This document shows, one piece after another, positions 1-6,176 of a stretch of DNA of 6,176 nucleotides (positions are counted from its first letter, which is position 1; every line of letters starts with the position of its first letter). The DNA is taken from the NCBI GenBank assembly GCA_024636105.1, contig JAGXHO010000278.1:1-6176 (forward strand). The letters run 5' to 3'. Both the position numbers and the translations under genes were made by a program. This stretch comes from Trueperaceae bacterium. GTDB taxonomy: Bacteria > Deinococcota > Deinococci > Deinococcales > Trueperaceae. The notes under the pieces were generated by a model. That model did no database searches, was not told the origin of the DNA, and saw only the letters and a list, made by a program, of their open reading frames with translations.

Positions 1-1
1 G

Positions 2-3000
2 CGCCTGACCGCAGCCGTCGAGAAGACGCTGCGCGACGTCGTGCTCGCCACCGACGACTACGCCGCGATGCGCGAGCGCGCCCGCGCCGTCGCCGCCGAC
101 CTGCGCGCGCTCCGCACGCGCAGCGCGCAGGGGCCGCACCGCGACAAGGCCGAGGTGCTCGAGGAGTTCGCGGCCTTCTTGGAGTGGCTCGAGGACGGCC
201 ACTTCGTGTTCCTCGGCTACCGCGGCTACGACCTGATCGACCACGACGGCGGTCGCGCGCTCGTGGTCGAGTCCGGCTCGGGGCTGGGGGTCCTCCGCAA
301 GGAGGCGACGAGCGCCTACGAGACGCCGGTGCCCGTGGAGCGCCTCCCCGACGGCTTGCGCGACCGCGTGACCGGGGGACCGGCGCTGGTGGTCACGAAA
401 ACGAACGCCGAAGCAACCGTGCATCGGTCGGCGCGGATGGACTACATCGGCATCAAGAAGCTCTCGGACGGCTGGCAGGTGCTGGGCGAGCGACGCTTCC
501 TCGGGCTGCTGACCTCCAAGGCCTATGGCGTCCCGGCGGACGAAGTGCCGATCCTGCGCCTCAAGCTGCGGCAGGTGCTCGAGCTCGACGGCGCGATCCC
601 CGAGTCGCACGACTACAAGCAGATCGTCACCGTGTTCAATTCGCTGCCGCGCGCCGACCTGTTCTGGGCCGATGCCGCGACCGTGCAACGCGAGGTCCGG
701 ACGATCATGGGCCTCGAGCGGGAGCGCGGCGTGCGCGTGCTGGTGCGCCCCGACCCGCTCGGCCGCGGGCTCGCGGTCATGGTGAGCCTGCCGCGCGACC
801 GCTTCGACGGCGAGGTGCGCCAGCGGGTCCAGGCCCACCTGGTGCGCACCTTCGCCGCGCGCCACGTCGACTACCAGCTCGCGATGGGCGAGGACGAGTC
901 GCTCGTGCGGCTCCATTTCTTCCTCGCCACCGACGTGCGCCTGGCCGACGTCGACCTCAAGGCGGTCGAACGCGACGTCGGCGAGCTCACGCGCACGTGG
1001 GACGACCACCTGCGGTCGCGGCTCGTCGCCGCGCACGGCGAGCGCGACGGTCGGCGCTTGGCGGAGCGGTACGCGACCGCGTTCGGCGCCCGCTACCGCG
1101 CGGACACGAGCGCGGCCGCCGCGGTCAGCGACGTCGAGCACCTCGAGGCGCTCGGCGAGCGCGGCGTCCACGTCGACATGGTGCAGCCGGTCGACGACCT
1201 GCGCGGCGAGGACGTGTCGCTCGTGCGCGTCTACCACGAGAACGCGGGCCTGGCGCTCTCCGACGTGCTGCCGATCCTGGAGAACCTGGGGTTCCGCGTC
1301 CTCGAACAGGTCTCGTACACCGTGCGTCCGGCGGGCGCCAGGCTCGGCATCGACGTTTTCAAGGTCCAAGATGCATCGGGGCACGCGATCGACGTGCGCG
1401 CGAACGGCGAACGCTTGACGTCGGCGACCGAGGCCGTCCTGCGCGGCGAGGCCGAGCACGACCGGCTTGGCCGCCTGGTGCTGTACGGCGGGCTCACGAT
1501 CCGCGAGGTTGCGCTGCTGCGGGCGTACCAGATGTACTACGCGCAGCTCAACGCGGTGGTGAGCCGCCGTTTCGTCAACGATGCGCTGCTCGCCCACCCC
1601 GAGGTGGCGCGCGCGCTCGTTGCGCGCTTCGCGGCGCGGTTCGACCCCAACCTCAAGCGCGACCGGGCGCCCGCCGAGGCCGCGGCGGACGAGGCGTTCG
1701 TCGATTCGCTCGCGGAGGTCTCGTCGCTCCCCGAGGACCAGGTGCTCCGCGGCCTCGCCGACCTGATCCGCGCGTCCGTCCGCTGCGACTACTACCAGGG
1801 GCATCCATGGATCGCCTTCAAGCTCGACTCCGCGGAGGTGGGCACCATGCCCGACCCGCGGCCGATGTTCGAGATCGCCGTGGCGGGCCCGAACGTCGAA
1901 GGGACCCACCTGCGCGGTGGCCGGGTCGCCCGCGGCGGCCTGCGCTGGTCGGATCGCCCCGACGACTTCCGCACCGAGGTCCTGGGCTTGATGAAGACCC
2001 AGATGACCAAGAACGCGGTGATCGTGCCGGTCGGCAGCAAGGGCGGCTTCGTGCTCAAGGGCGCGCCGAGCGACCGCGAGGAGCTGCGCGCGTTCGTGAA
2101 GGAGCAGTACCGCACCTTCATCCGCGCGCTGCTCGGCCTGACCGACGACGTCGTCGGCGACGCGGTCGAGCACCCCGCCGGGCTCGTCATCCACGACGGC
2201 CCCGACCCGTACCTGGTCGTCGCGGCCGACAAGGGCACCGCGACCTTCTCCGACGTCGCCAACGGCGTCGCGGCCGAGGTGGGCTTCTGGTTGGGCGACG
2301 CCTTCGCGTCGGGCGGTTCGGCCGGCTACGACCACAAGCGCGAGGGCATCACCGCCCGCGGTACCTGGGCGGCGGTGCACCGCCACTTCCGCGAGCTGGG
2401 CCTCGACCCGCGCGCCGACGCCTTCACCGCCGTCGGCATCGGCGACATGTCGGGCGACGTGTTCGGGAACGGCCTCCTGCACACCGATACCGTCCAGCTG
2501 GTGGCCGCCTTCAACCACCTGCACGTCTTCCTCGACCCGAACCCCGACCCCAAGGCTTCATTCGCCGAGCGCCAGCGGCTGTTCGCCCTGCCGCGCAGCT
2601 CGTGGGCCGACTACGACGCGAAGGCGATCTCGGCCGGCGGCGGGGTGTTCGACCGCGGCGCCAAGCGGATCCCGCTCTCGAAAGAGGTCCGCGCTCGGCT
2701 CGGCGTCACCGCCGAGGCGCTCTCGGCGCAGGACCTGGTGCGGGCGATCCTGCTGGCGCCGGTCGACTTGCTCTGGAACGGCGGCATCGGCACTTACGTC
2801 AAGGCGAGCGGGGAGCGCAACGCCGACGTGGGCGACGCGAGCAACGACGCGGTGCGGATCGACGCGCCGCAGCTGCGCGCGCGCATCGTCGCCGAGGGCG
2901 GCAACCTCGGGTTCACTCAGCTCGGGCGCATCGAGTACGCGCGCGGCGGCGGGCGCATCCATACCGACGCGATCGACAACTCCGCCGGCGTGGACCTCTC

Positions 3001-4309
3001 CGACCACGAGGTCAACCTCAAGCTGGCGCTGCGGCCGCTGGTCGCCACCGGCGAGCTCTCGCTCGTCCAGCGCGACCGGGTGCTGCGTGACGTGACCGAC
3101 GAGGTCTGCGACCTGGTGCTGCGCGACAACGCCCACCAGGCGCTCGCCCTCGCGCTCGGCTCGCGGCGGAGCCGCACCGACATCGCGCTGTTCGACTCGC
3201 TCATCGAGTACCTGACCGACCGGGGCCAGCTCGACCCGCAGGTGGAGCAGCTCCCCAACCGCCGGCAGATCGCCGAGCGCGGCCGCGCCGGCGAGGGACT
3301 CACGAAGCCCGAGCTCGCGATCGTGCTGGCCTACGTGAAGATGGGGCTGTACCGGCGCTTGCTCGAGACCGGCCTGCCCGACGAGCCCTACTTCCGCTCG
3401 TACCTCGACGACTACTTCCCGGGCGCGATCCGCGAGCGCTTCGAGGGGGCGGTGCGCCAGCACCGCCTGCGCCGCGAGATCACCGCCACCCAGATGACCA
3501 ATCGGGTCGTCGACCTGCTCGGGATCACCTTCGTCCACCGGATGATCCGCGACACCGGCGCCTCACCGCTCGAAGTGGTGCGCGCCGCGCTCATCGGGCT
3601 CGAGCTGCTCGACGTGGGCGCCTTCGTGGCGCGGCTCGAGGACGCCGCCGACAGCGCTCCGGCCGAGGCGGAACTGCAGGCGTACGAGGGCGTCGCCGAG
3701 GCCGTCGACGGCGTGGTGCGCTGGATGCTGCTCAACGACCTCACCGGCAGCGACGTGGAGGCGTTCGTCGACGCCTACCGCGGGCCGCTGGCGCAGGTGC
3801 GCGGGCAGCTCGCCGCCCTGCTGCCCGCCGCGGAGCGCCGGCGCTGGGTCAAGGCCGCCAAGGGGTACGCGGCGCTCGGCTTGCCGCAGAACCTGGCGGA
3901 CGAGGTCGCCGGGCTCGAGTACCTGCCGTCGTCGATGGGCGTGGTCGAGGTCGCTCGCCGCACGGGCGCCTCGCTCGTCGAGGCGGGCACGCGCTTCTTC
4001 GCGCTGGGCGAGCGCCTGCGCCTCGGGTGGCTGCGCGACCAGGTGCACGAGCTCCCGGCGGACGACAAGTGGTCCAAGATCGCCTTGGGCGGCCTGGTCA
4101 TGGACCTGCGCCGCGCGCAGCAGGACCTGGCCGAGCGCTACGTGCGCGTCCGGGCCGACGAGCCCAAGCTGAGCGTCGACGGCTTCCTGGGGCGCACCCC
4201 GAACGTGGTCAAGCGCTACGACGACGCGCTCGCGCAGATCGTCGAGGACGAGGCGCTCTCGCTGGCCTCGGCGGGGGTGGTGGTGCGGCTGCTGGCGCAG
4301 GCGCGTTAA
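2..4309 (+). CDS. gdh: Large NAD-dependent glutamate dehydrogenase (GDH-180 class), 5' end outside window
   Basis: This cytoplasmic enzyme oxidatively deaminates L-glutamate with NAD+ to 2-oxoglutarate, ammonium and NADH, linking amino-acid catabolism to the TCA cycle. The frame is already open at base 2, so the GTG at 41 is internal. The 1435 visible codons compare with about 1600 for the family, so roughly 150-200 N-terminal residues are missing. Seen in order: the regulatory N-terminal part (HFVFLGYR near 202-225, TVHRSARMDYIGIKK near 416-460, GERRFLGLLTSKAY near 485-526, SHDYKQIV near 605); the catalytic core with GGLRWSDR (1934-1957), MKTQMTKNA and SKGGF (catalytic-type Lys at 2039-2041), ADKGTATFSDVAN (near 2225-2263), GIGDMSGDVFGNG (2435-2473), LLWNGGIGTY and AEGGNLG (2891-2911), and DNSAGVDLSDHEVNLK (2975-3022); then the helical C-terminal region with LTKPELAIVLAYVK (from 3299) and HRLRREITATQMTN. 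No frameshift or internal stop is visible. The TAA stop overlaps the convergent hemW stop. The family assignment is very secure; allosteric control, known in relatives, cannot be read from this sequence. Confidence 0.97.
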   Translation, partial: RLTAAVEKTLRDVVLATDDYAAMRERARAVAADLRALRTRSAQGPHRDKAEVLEEFAAFLEWLEDGHFVFLGYRGYDLIDHDGGRALVVESGSGLGVLRKEATSAYETPVPVERLPDGLRDRVTGGPALVVTKTNAEATVHRSARMDYIGIKKLSDGWQVLGERRFLGLLTSKAYGVPADEVPILRLKLRQVLELDGAIPESHDYKQIVTVFNSLPRADLFWADAATVQREVRTIMGLERERGVRVLVRPDPLGRGLAVMVSLPRDRFDGEVRQRVQAHLVRTFAARHVDYQLAMGEDESLVRLHFFLATDVRLADVDLKAVERDVGELTRTWDDHLRSRLVAAHGERDGRRLAERYATAFGARYRADTSAAAAVSDVEHLEALGERGVHVDMVQPVDDLRGEDVSLVRVYHENAGLALSDVLPILENLGFRVLEQVSYTVRPAGARLGIDVFKVQDASGHAIDVRANGERLTSATEAVLRGEAEHDRLGRLVLYGGLTIREVALLRAYQMYYAQLNAVVSRRFVNDALLAHPEVARALVARFAARFDPNLKRDRAPAEAAADEAFVDSLAEVSSLPEDQVLRGLADLIRASVRCDYYQGHPWIAFKLDSAEVGTMPDPRPMFEIAVAGPNVEGTHLRGGRVARGGLRWSDRPDDFRTEVLGLMKTQMTKNAVIVPVGSKGGFVLKGAPSDREELRAFVKEQYRTFIRALLGLTDDVVGDAVEHPAGLVIHDGPDPYLVVAADKGTATFSDVANGVAAEVGFWLGDAFASGGSAGYDHKREGITARGTWAAVHRHFRELGLDPRADAFTAVGIGDMSGDVFGNGLLHTDTVQLVAAFNHLHVFLDPNPDPKASFAERQRLFALPRSSWADYDAKAISAGGGVFDRGAKRIPLSKEVRARLGVTAEALSAQDLVRAILLAPVDLLWNGGIGTYVKASGERNADVGDASNDAVRIDAPQLRARIVAEGGNLGFTQLGRIEYARGGGRIHTDAIDNSAGVDLSDHEVNLKLALRPLVATGELSLVQRDRVLRDVTDEVCDLVLRDNAHQALALALGSRRSRTDIALFDSLIEYLTDRGQLDPQVEQLPNRRQIAERGRAGEGLTKPELAIVLAYVKMGLYRRLLETGLPDEPYFRSYLDDYFPGAIRERFEGAVRQHRLRREITATQMTNRVVDLLGITFVHRMIRDTGASPLEVVRAALIGLELLDVGAFVARLEDAADSAPAEAELQAYEGVAEAVDGVVRWMLLNDLTGSDVEAFVDAYRGPLAQVRGQLAALLPAAERRRWVKAAKGYAALGLPQNLADEVAGLEYLPSSMGVVEVARRTGASLVEAGTRFFALGERLRLGWLRDQVHELPADDKWSKIALGGLVMDLRRAQQDLAERYVRVRADEPKLSVDGFLGRTPNVVKRYDDALAQIVEDEALSLASAGVVVRLLAQAR

Positions 4310-5466
4310 GCAGCTCCGCGCCCGTCCGGTTCGGCGAAGAACCGCCGCAGCACCGCGTCCAGCACGCGGGTCCCGTCGCGCGTCGCGCGCAGCCGCTCGC
4401 CCTCGAGCACCAGCAGGCCGTGCTCGCGCGCCACCGCGGTGGCCCCAGGGAAGGCGGCGAGCACGTCGACGCCGGTGATCGCCCGCACGTCGGCGAGGTC
4501 GACCCCCTCGAGCGTGCGCAGGCCGGTCATCAGGCGCTCGAGGGCGAAGGCGCGCCCGTCGACCGGCGTGCGCTCGGCGGGGTCGCCGCGCAGCCAGTCC
4601 TTGATGGGCGGGTTCTGCACCCGCACGGCGACGGTGCCGGGTGGGTCGTCGGGACCGGGCGGCTCCAGGCCGGCGGCCCCGGGCCCGAGCGCGATGCAGG
4701 CCTCGCCGCGCCAGTAGACCGGGTTGTGGCGCGAGCGTTCGCCGGGTCGGGCATGGTTGCTCACCTCGTAGCGCTCGAAACCGTGCTCGGCGAGGGCCGC
4801 TTCGGCGAGGTCGTAGTCGTCGGCGGCGCGGTCCGCGTCGACGACGACGCCGCGGAAGGCGAACGGGGTGTGCGCCTCGACGGTGAGCGTGTAGACCGAG
4901 ACGTGGCCGGCGCCGGTGCTCGCGAGCGTGCGCAGGTCGCGCTCGGCGTCCTGACCGGGCACCGCGGTGATGACGTCGCCTGAGACCGCCAGGCCCGCGG
5001 TAAGGCCGGCGTCGATCGCGGTCAGCGCCTCGGCCCCCGTATGCGAGCGACCGAGGAACCGCAGGACCGCGTCCTGGGTCGACTGCGCGCCGATCGAGAG
5101 CCGGGTCACGCCGGCCCCGCGCCAGCGCTGCGCCCGCTCCTCGTCGAAGGTGTTCGGGTCGGCCTCGAGGGTGGTCTCGTCGCGGCCGAGGCCTCCCCAC
5201 CCCGCGGCGACCGCGCCCAGCACCGCGTCGAGCTCGGGGTCGGTCAGGTGCGAGGGGGTGCCGCCGCCGAGGTAGACGGTGGCGAGCGGTCCGGGCCACC
5301 GCGTGGCGGATTGCGCCGCCTCCTCCGCGATCCGCGCGACGTACGCCGCCACCAGCCCGGGCGCCCGCCGCATCTTGTGGAAGTCGCAGTACGGGCAGAT
5401 TTGCGGGCAGAACGGGACGTGCAGGTACAGCGCGCGCGGAGGCGCGAGCGGGCGGAGGGCGGTCAT
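4306..5466 (-). CDS. hemW: Radical SAM heme chaperone HemW (HemN-like)
   Basis: HemW binds heme and a [4Fe-4S] cluster and delivers heme to respiratory proteins. It is often misannotated as oxygen-independent coproporphyrinogen III oxidase. The 386-residue length fits the family. The radical-SAM cluster motif CPQICPYCDF has Cys 20, 24 and 27 (codons 5407-5409, 5395-5397, 5386-5388). The residue two after the last Cys is Phe, as in HemW, whereas true HemN has a fourth Cys there. Next come YLGGGTP (about residues 65-71, SAM binding), LEADPNTF, RLSIGAQS, and the HNPVYW motif (4711-4728), which matches the HNxxYW sequence proposed for heme binding in HemW/HutW. A HemN-type C-terminal winged-helix region starts at LMTGLRTLEGVDL. 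I prefer the ATG at 5466 over the GTG at 5475 because neither has a Shine-Dalgarno sequence and a TAGCGT hexamer lies 7 bases before the ATG and would overlap the GTG. One oddity is GPGAAG where relatives usually have GPGAH(S/G). The gene is convergent with gdh and lies downstream of the solute-binding protein gene. Confidence 0.94.
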   Translation of the reverse strand: MTALRPLAPPRALYLHVPFCPQICPYCDFHKMRRAPGLVAAYVARIAEEAAQSATRWPGPLATVYLGGGTPSHLTDPELDAVLGAVAAGWGGLGRDETTLEADPNTFDEERAQRWRGAGVTRLSIGAQSTQDAVLRFLGRSHTGAEALTAIDAGLTAGLAVSGDVITAVPGQDAERDLRTLASTGAGHVSVYTLTVEAHTPFAFRGVVVDADRAADDYDLAEAALAEHGFERYEVSNHARPGERSRHNPVYWRGEACIALGPGAAGLEPPGPDDPPGTVAVRVQNPPIKDWLRGDPAERTPVDGRAFALERLMTGLRTLEGVDLADVRAITGVDVLAAFPGATAVAREHGLLVLEGERLRATRDGTRVLDAVLRRFFAEPDGRGAA

Positions 5467-5473
5467 CGCCGGC

Positions 5474-5479
5474 ACGCTA
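5474..5479 (-). promoter_or_regulatory. Candidate -10 element of a leaderless hemW promoter
   Basis: On the minus strand the hexamer TAGCGT matches the TANNNT form of a sigma-70-type -10 box. It is followed by exactly seven bases (5473-5467) and then the ATG of hemW. That is the spacing expected if transcription begins at the A of the start codon, giving a leaderless mRNA, an arrangement common in Actinomycetota and Deinococcota. No Shine-Dalgarno sequence lies before the ATG, which fits. No convincing -35 box is present at 16-18 bases upstream, where the sequence is CGGCCG-like. The call rests on one short motif and its position, so it remains tentative. Confidence 0.4.
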
Positions 5480-5518
5480 CCGCGCGGGTGCGGATGCGGC
5501 CGGCCGCCCCCAAGACGC

Positions 5519-5552
5519 GCGCCGCACCCTGGACGGTCCCAGGGCGCGGCGC
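5519..5552 (-). terminator. GC-rich hairpin, likely terminator of the solute-binding protein gene
   Basis: Arms 5519-5532 and 5539-5552 form a 14-base-pair stem around a 6-base loop. The only imperfection is the 5526/5545 pair, which is an A-C mismatch in a plus-strand transcript but a G-U wobble in a minus-strand transcript. The structure is therefore more stable in RNA made from the minus strand. It starts 37 bases past the TGA of the solute-binding protein gene. The sequence after it on the minus strand (GCGTCTTGG) has only a very short T-rich patch, so it is not a textbook intrinsic terminator, as is usual in high-GC genomes. It could also protect the transcript's 3' end. Confidence 0.6.
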
Positions 5553-5568
5553 ACGAGCGTTCGGGGCG

Positions 5569-5587
5569 CGAGCGCGGCTCGCGCTCG
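5569..5587. repeat. Perfect 8-bp inverted repeat (hairpin) just after the solute-binding protein stop
   Basis: Arms CGAGCGCG (5569-5576) and CGCGCTCG (5580-5587) are perfect inverted repeats around a 3-base loop. The structure begins two bases after the TGA at 5590-5592. No T-run follows on either strand. Together with the longer hairpin at 5519-5552 it makes a tandem pair of stem-loops in the 3' untranslated region of the solute-binding protein mRNA. It may assist termination, stabilise the transcript end or, given the base composition, be incidental. Confidence 0.5.
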
Positions 5588-5589
5588 GA

Positions 5590-6176
5590 TCAGTCGATGT
5601 CGGAGAGTTGGTCTTCGAGGATGTCGTTCGCTTCGACGGTGGCCGCCTCGAGGGTGGCGAGCACGTCGGCGCCTTCGAAGATGGAGGCCATCTCGCCGGC
5701 GATCAGGTTCCGGACGAAGTCGTAGCCGGGCACGGGCGGCTCGGCGATGCCGTACTCGAGGAAGCTGAACGCCGCTTCGTACGCCGGGTCGGCCTCGAAG
5801 TAGTCGCCCAGATCGGCGGCGACGCTGGCGCGGACCGGGAAGTAGTTCGAGGCGCGCGCCCAGTCGGCCTGGACGTCGGTGCTCGTGTAGTACTTGAGGA
5901 ACAGCCAGGTCGCGACCTCTTCTTCGACCGGGTGGCCGGCGGGGATGCTCACCGAGGCGCCGTAGACGTTCATGACCGGCTCGGGGGTGACGTGGGGGAT
6001 CGCCCCTACGCTCCACTCGAAGGTAGCGCCGGCCTCGATCGCCTCACGGTAGAAGGGGAAGCCCGAGCTGGAGCCGACCGTGAAGAGGGTGCGGCCCTGG
6101 CCGAAGTTGGTCTGGTCGCCGAAGCGCTCGGTGACGATATCCATGCAGCCGCGGTCGGTCAGGTCCTGCAGGAAGC
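5590..6176 (-). CDS. ABC transporter extracellular solute-binding protein (family 1, sugar-type), C-terminal part
   Basis: This is the C-terminal 194 residues of a periplasmic or lipid-anchored solute-binding protein, which captures a solute outside the cell and hands it to an ABC permease. The frame is open to the right edge (FLQDLTDRGC precedes the Met codon at 6142-6144), so that Met is internal and the start, signal peptide and N-lobe lie outside the window. Family-1 proteins are usually 400-450 residues, so about half is missing. Supporting features are the GRTLFTVGSSSGFPFY segment (visible residues 27-42), typical of the domain-crossing ligand-site region; SVSIPAGHPVEEEVATWLFLKY (74-95); and NYFPVR (110-115), matching the F/YxPVR stretch of UgpB/MalE-like proteins. 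It is strikingly acidic: I count 32 Asp/Glu against 7 Arg and 1 Lys. No permease gene follows it, since hairpins and then hemW come next. The ligand cannot be named; sugars or glycerol-3-phosphate-like compounds are possible. Confidence 0.88.
   Translation of the reverse strand, partial: FLQDLTDRGCMDIVTERFGDQTNFGQGRTLFTVGSSSGFPFYREAIEAGATFEWSVGAIPHVTPEPVMNVYGASVSIPAGHPVEEEVATWLFLKYYTSTDVQADWARASNYFPVRASVAADLGDYFEADPAYEAAFSFLEYGIAEPPVPGYDFVRNLIAGEMASIFEGADVLATLEAATVEANDILEDQLSDID

Noticed and set aside
41..43. GTG considered as the start of gdh.
   Set aside because: The frame is open through base 2, and the family has an extra 150-200 residues before this point, so the true start lies outside the window.
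184..3090. A 968-codon open frame on the plus strand, offset from gdh.
   Set aside because: It is composed almost wholly of Arg, Pro, Gly and Ala with no recognisable motif. It is a GC-rich shadow of the gdh frame, whose motifs are unambiguous over the same bases.
2558..3538. A 326-codon antisense frame within gdh, rich in Val, Glu, Asp and His and less obviously low-complexity.
   Set aside because: Its composition is what reading gdh codons backwards in this register gives. It has no motif or ribosome site, and the opposite strand encodes conserved catalytic residues.
4027..4983. A plus-strand 318-codon frame antisense to hemW.
   Set aside because: No recognisable domain, and it overlaps the end of gdh and the conserved core of hemW in shadow registers.
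3563..5299. A 578-codon minus-strand frame crossing the gdh/hemW junction.
   Set aside because: It is Arg/Ala/Gly-rich low-complexity protein in the wrong frame for both real genes and has no domain signature. Stop-poor antisense frames are expected at this GC content.
5496..5507. A perfect 12-base palindrome, GCGGCCGGCCGC, between the terminator hairpin and hemW, considered as an operator.
   Set aside because: It is made only of G and C in a GC-rich gap where such palindromes arise easily, and there is no second copy or other support for regulator binding.
6142..6144. Met codon considered as the start of a small 184-residue protein.
   Set aside because: The frame stays open upstream to the window edge and encodes residues (FLQDLTDRGC) consistent with a longer solute-binding protein. 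A start here would lack a signal peptide and the whole N-lobe.

Overview
The window is compact, very GC-rich bacterial chromosome (I estimate around 70% G+C by eye). It holds three protein-coding genes and one short intergenic gap, with no sign of mobile DNA, CRISPR or RNA genes. Both edges cut through genes. The organism is a high-GC bacterium. Large NAD-glutamate dehydrogenases together with sugar-type solute-binding proteins are seen in Actinomycetota, Trueperaceae-like Deinococcota and some Proteobacteria, and I cannot choose among these from sequence alone. A possible leaderless promoter in front of hemW fits the first two groups, but it is weak evidence.

Layout from left to right. Positions 1-4309 (+) are a 1435-codon open frame covering all but the N-terminus of a giant (about 180 kDa class) NAD-dependent glutamate dehydrogenase, which converts glutamate to 2-oxoglutarate and ammonium. 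Convergent to it, and overlapping by four bases through a shared TTAA, is hemW (minus strand, 4306-5466), a radical-SAM heme chaperone related to HemN. A 123-base gap (5467-5589) holds two GC-rich hairpins and a candidate -10 element for hemW. At the right edge (5590-6176, minus) is the C-terminal half of an extracytoplasmic ABC-transporter solute-binding protein, probably for a carbohydrate or similar solute.

The three genes do not form an obvious pathway. gdh runs opposite to the other two. hemW and the solute-binding protein gene share a strand but are separated by a terminator-like hairpin, and hemW seems to have its own start signal, so each is probably transcribed separately. I found no previously undescribed system here. 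The points most worth a second look are the small-scale ones: the hemW start region, the tandem hairpins, the TTAA stop-codon overlap, and the strong acidity of the solute-binding protein.
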